From an uncultured Clostridia bacterium (lineage in GTDB: Bacteria > Bacillota > Clostridia > Christensenellales > Aristaeellaceae): a stretch of DNA of 7,409 nucleotides. The notes under the pieces are model-generated. The model did no database searches. It worked only from the letters and a program-made list of their open reading frames with translations, and had not been told where the DNA came from. Location of the stretch: assembly GCA_934670175.1 (NCBI GenBank), contig CAKUOX010000095.1, forward strand, positions 1 through 7,409. Direction: 5' to 3'. Numbering within the stretch: position 1 is the stretch's first letter; every line of letters begins with the position of its first letter. Shown here in pieces: positions 5,927 through 7,409 of the stretch. Made by a program: the position numbers and the translations under genes.

Positions 5927-6628
5927 ATGCAATATTCCCGCGAAGTTGAGGAAATGGTATGCGTCGCCAAGGGCCCCAATCATGGTCCGGCGCCGATTCC
6001 GGAAGAAGGCAAATGGGTTCAGGCCAAGGAGATCAAGGATATTTCCGGTTATACCCATGGCGTTGGCTGGTGCGCGCCGCAGCAGGGCGCTTGCAAGCTG
6101 TCACTGAATATTAAGAACGGCATCATCGAAGAGGCGCTGGTGGAGACCATCGGCTGCTCCGGTATGACGCATTCCGCCGCTATGGCCAGTGAGATTCTGC
6201 CCGGCAAGACCATTCTGGAAGCGCTGAATACCGACCTGGTGTGCGATGCCATCAACACCGCCATGCGCGAGCTGTTCCTGCAGGTGGTCTATGGCCGCAC
6301 TCAGTCCGCCTTCTCGGATGACGGTCTGCGCATCGGCGCCGGTCTGGAGGATCTGGGCAAGGGCCTGCGTTCCATGGTCGGCACCATGTACGGCACCAAG
6401 GCCAAGGGCACGCGCTATCTGGAAATGACCGAGGGCTATGTGCTCAAGCTCGCCCTGGACAAGGATGACCAGGTATGCGGTTACCAGTTCCTTTCTCTCG
6501 GCAAGATGATGGACGCCATCAAGAAGGGCATGACCCCCAACGAAGCCTACGAGAAGAACATCGGCACCTATGGCCGCTTCAAGGCCGAGGACGGCGCGGT
6601 CAAGTGGATCGACCCGCGCAAAGAGTAA
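5927..6628 (+). CDS. NifU/IscU-like Fe-S cluster scaffold-type protein
   Basis: This 233-residue protein resembles the Fe-S assembly scaffold family. The stretch 48-92 (WCAPQQGACKLSL, then ETIGCSGMTHSAAMASEILPGKT) parallels the IscU layout, in which one cysteine sits in an ACGD motif and a second in GCGS about 25 residues later. Here Cys56 and Cys77 take those places, but the IscU Asp after the first cysteine is replaced (ACK). Other cysteines are 12, 49, 106 and 184, any of which might supply the third ligand. The extra C-terminal half (about 120-233) is not part of classic IscU. The ATG at 5927 has AAGGAGG seven bases upstream; an in-frame TTG at 5855 would fall at the promoter and is rejected. 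The next gene follows after 17 bases. I recall this protein as a regular partner of GGGtGRT proteins. Scaffold activity itself is inferred. Confidence 0.82.
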   Translation: MQYSREVEEMVCVAKGPNHGPAPIPEEGKWVQAKEIKDISGYTHGVGWCAPQQGACKLSLNIKNGIIEEALVETIGCSGMTHSAAMASEILPGKTILEALNTDLVCDAINTAMRELFLQVVYGRTQSAFSDDGLRIGAGLEDLGKGLRSMVGTMYGTKAKGTRYLEMTEGYVLKLALDKDDQVCGYQFLSLGKMMDAIKKGMTPNEAYEKNIGTYGRFKAEDGAVKWIDPRKE

Positions 6629-6645
6629 GCAGGAGGTGCGAATAA

Positions 6646-7409
6646 ATGGCTCTGTTTGAGAATTATGAAGGGCGCATGCCCCAGCTTCAGCCCGTGCTCG
6701 ACAAGTACGGCTTCAAGGATTTCGAAGAAGTAAAGGCTTTCAACAATGCGCGCGGCGTGGACGCCTATAAGATCGTTGAGAGCACTCAGCCCATCTGCTT
6801 TGAAAACGTCAAGTGGGCGTATGAACTGGGCGCGGCCATCGCCTTCAAGGAGGGCGTAAAAACCGCAGCGGAAGCGGCCAAGTGCATCGGCGTTGGCCTG
6901 CAGGCCTTCTGCATTCCCGGCTCCGTAGCGGATCAGCGTCAGGTCGGCATCGGCCACGGCAATCTGGGCGCGATGCTGCTGGATGAGAAGACCGAGTGCT
7001 TCGCTTTCCTGGCCGGCCACGAATCCTTCGCCGCCGCAGAGGGCGCCATCAAGATCGCCCTGAACGCCAACAAGGTTCGCAAGAACCCGCTGCGCGTTAT
7101 CCTGAACGGCCTGGGCAAGGACGCTGCCATGATTATTTCCCGCATCAACGGCTTCACCTATGTGCAGACGAAGTATGACTACCTGTCTGCCGACGTGAAG
7201 GAAGACCATGCGCTGACCATCGTGAGCGAAACGCCCTATTCCACCGGCGATCGCGCGAAGGTCAAGTGCTACGGCGCGGACGATGTGCGCGAGGGCGTGG
7301 CCATCATGTGGCATGAGAACGCCGACGTGTCCATCACCGGCAACTCCACCAACCCCACGCGCTTCCAGCATCCGGTCGCGGGCACCTATAAGAAGGAGCG
7401 CCTCGAGGC
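6646..7409 (+). CDS. GGGtGRT-family protein, 3' end cut by window edge
   Basis: The reading frame from ATG 6646 is open for 254 codons to the right edge. AGGAGGTG at 6631-6638 lies seven bases upstream. I recognise the family from its body: PICFENVKWAYELGAAIA (49-66), FCIPGSVADQRQVGIGHG (88-105), FLAGHESFAAAEGAI (121-135), NPLRVILNGLGKDAA (147-161), RINGFTYVQT (166-175), KCYGADDVREGVAIM (207-221) and SITGNSTNPTRFQHPVAGTYKK (229-250). Known members have about 330 residues and carry the GGGtGRT motif that names them near the C-terminus, so that motif is beyond the window. Cysteines are at 51, 80, 89, 118 and 208. No signal peptide or membrane segment is apparent, so it is probably cytosolic. 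The function of the family is not established; pairing with a scaffold-like gene suggests a metal or Fe-S role. Codon use is strongly biased, suggesting high expression. Confidence 0.85.
   Translation, partial: MALFENYEGRMPQLQPVLDKYGFKDFEEVKAFNNARGVDAYKIVESTQPICFENVKWAYELGAAIAFKEGVKTAAEAAKCIGVGLQAFCIPGSVADQRQVGIGHGNLGAMLLDEKTECFAFLAGHESFAAAEGAIKIALNANKVRKNPLRVILNGLGKDAAMIISRINGFTYVQTKYDYLSADVKEDHALTIVSETPYSTGDRAKVKCYGADDVREGVAIMWHENADVSITGNSTNPTRFQHPVAGTYKKERLE

Noticed and set aside
6568..7371. A 267-codon minus-strand open frame opposite the GGGtGRT gene
   Set aside because: The plus-strand frame matches a known family end to end; this one matches nothing and arises from the codon bias.

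Overview
The window looks like chromosomal DNA from a GC-rich member of the Firmicutes (Clostridia-like, possibly an anaerobic gut lineage). The grounds are the gene order ecfA1-ecfA2-ecfT-truA, which is characteristic of Firmicutes, strong GGAGG-type ribosome binding sites, GTG and TTG starts, and a gene pair (NifU/IscU-like scaffold plus GGGtGRT protein) that I associate with anaerobic bacteria. This placement is an inference from gene content. I see no transposase, integrase, phage gene, CRISPR array, tRNA or rRNA.

Layout. (1) Positions 1-1190, minus strand: phosphoglycerate kinase (pgk), missing only its extreme C-terminus at the left edge. (2) Positions 1191-1385: a divergent intergenic region with an extended -10 promoter for each direction and a small dyad between them. 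(3) Positions 1386-5112, plus strand: a tightly packed run of ecfA1, ecfA2 and ecfT (the complete energising module of an ECF vitamin/metal transporter), truA (tRNA pseudouridine synthase) and ybaK (Cys-tRNA deacylase). Neighbouring genes overlap by 4 to 16 bases or lie about 16 bases apart. A HAD-family hydrolase (5138-5809) follows after a short gap and is probably the last gene of this unit. (4) Positions 5810-5926: a regulatory region with a very good extended -10 promoter, an inverted repeat just upstream of it and a roughly 70-base leader with two small hairpins. (5) Positions 5927-7409, plus strand: a NifU/IscU-like Fe-S scaffold-type protein followed by a GGGtGRT-family protein that runs off the right edge.

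How the genes work together. EcfA1, EcfA2 and EcfT form an ATP-driven module that pairs with substrate-binding S components encoded elsewhere; no S component lies here. TruA and YbaK both act on tRNA (anticodon-arm pseudouridine and editing of mischarged tRNA), so the operon joins nutrient uptake with translation quality. The scaffold and GGGtGRT genes look like a separate, well-expressed transcription unit of uncertain biochemical function. They are the part of the window closest to an undescribed system.
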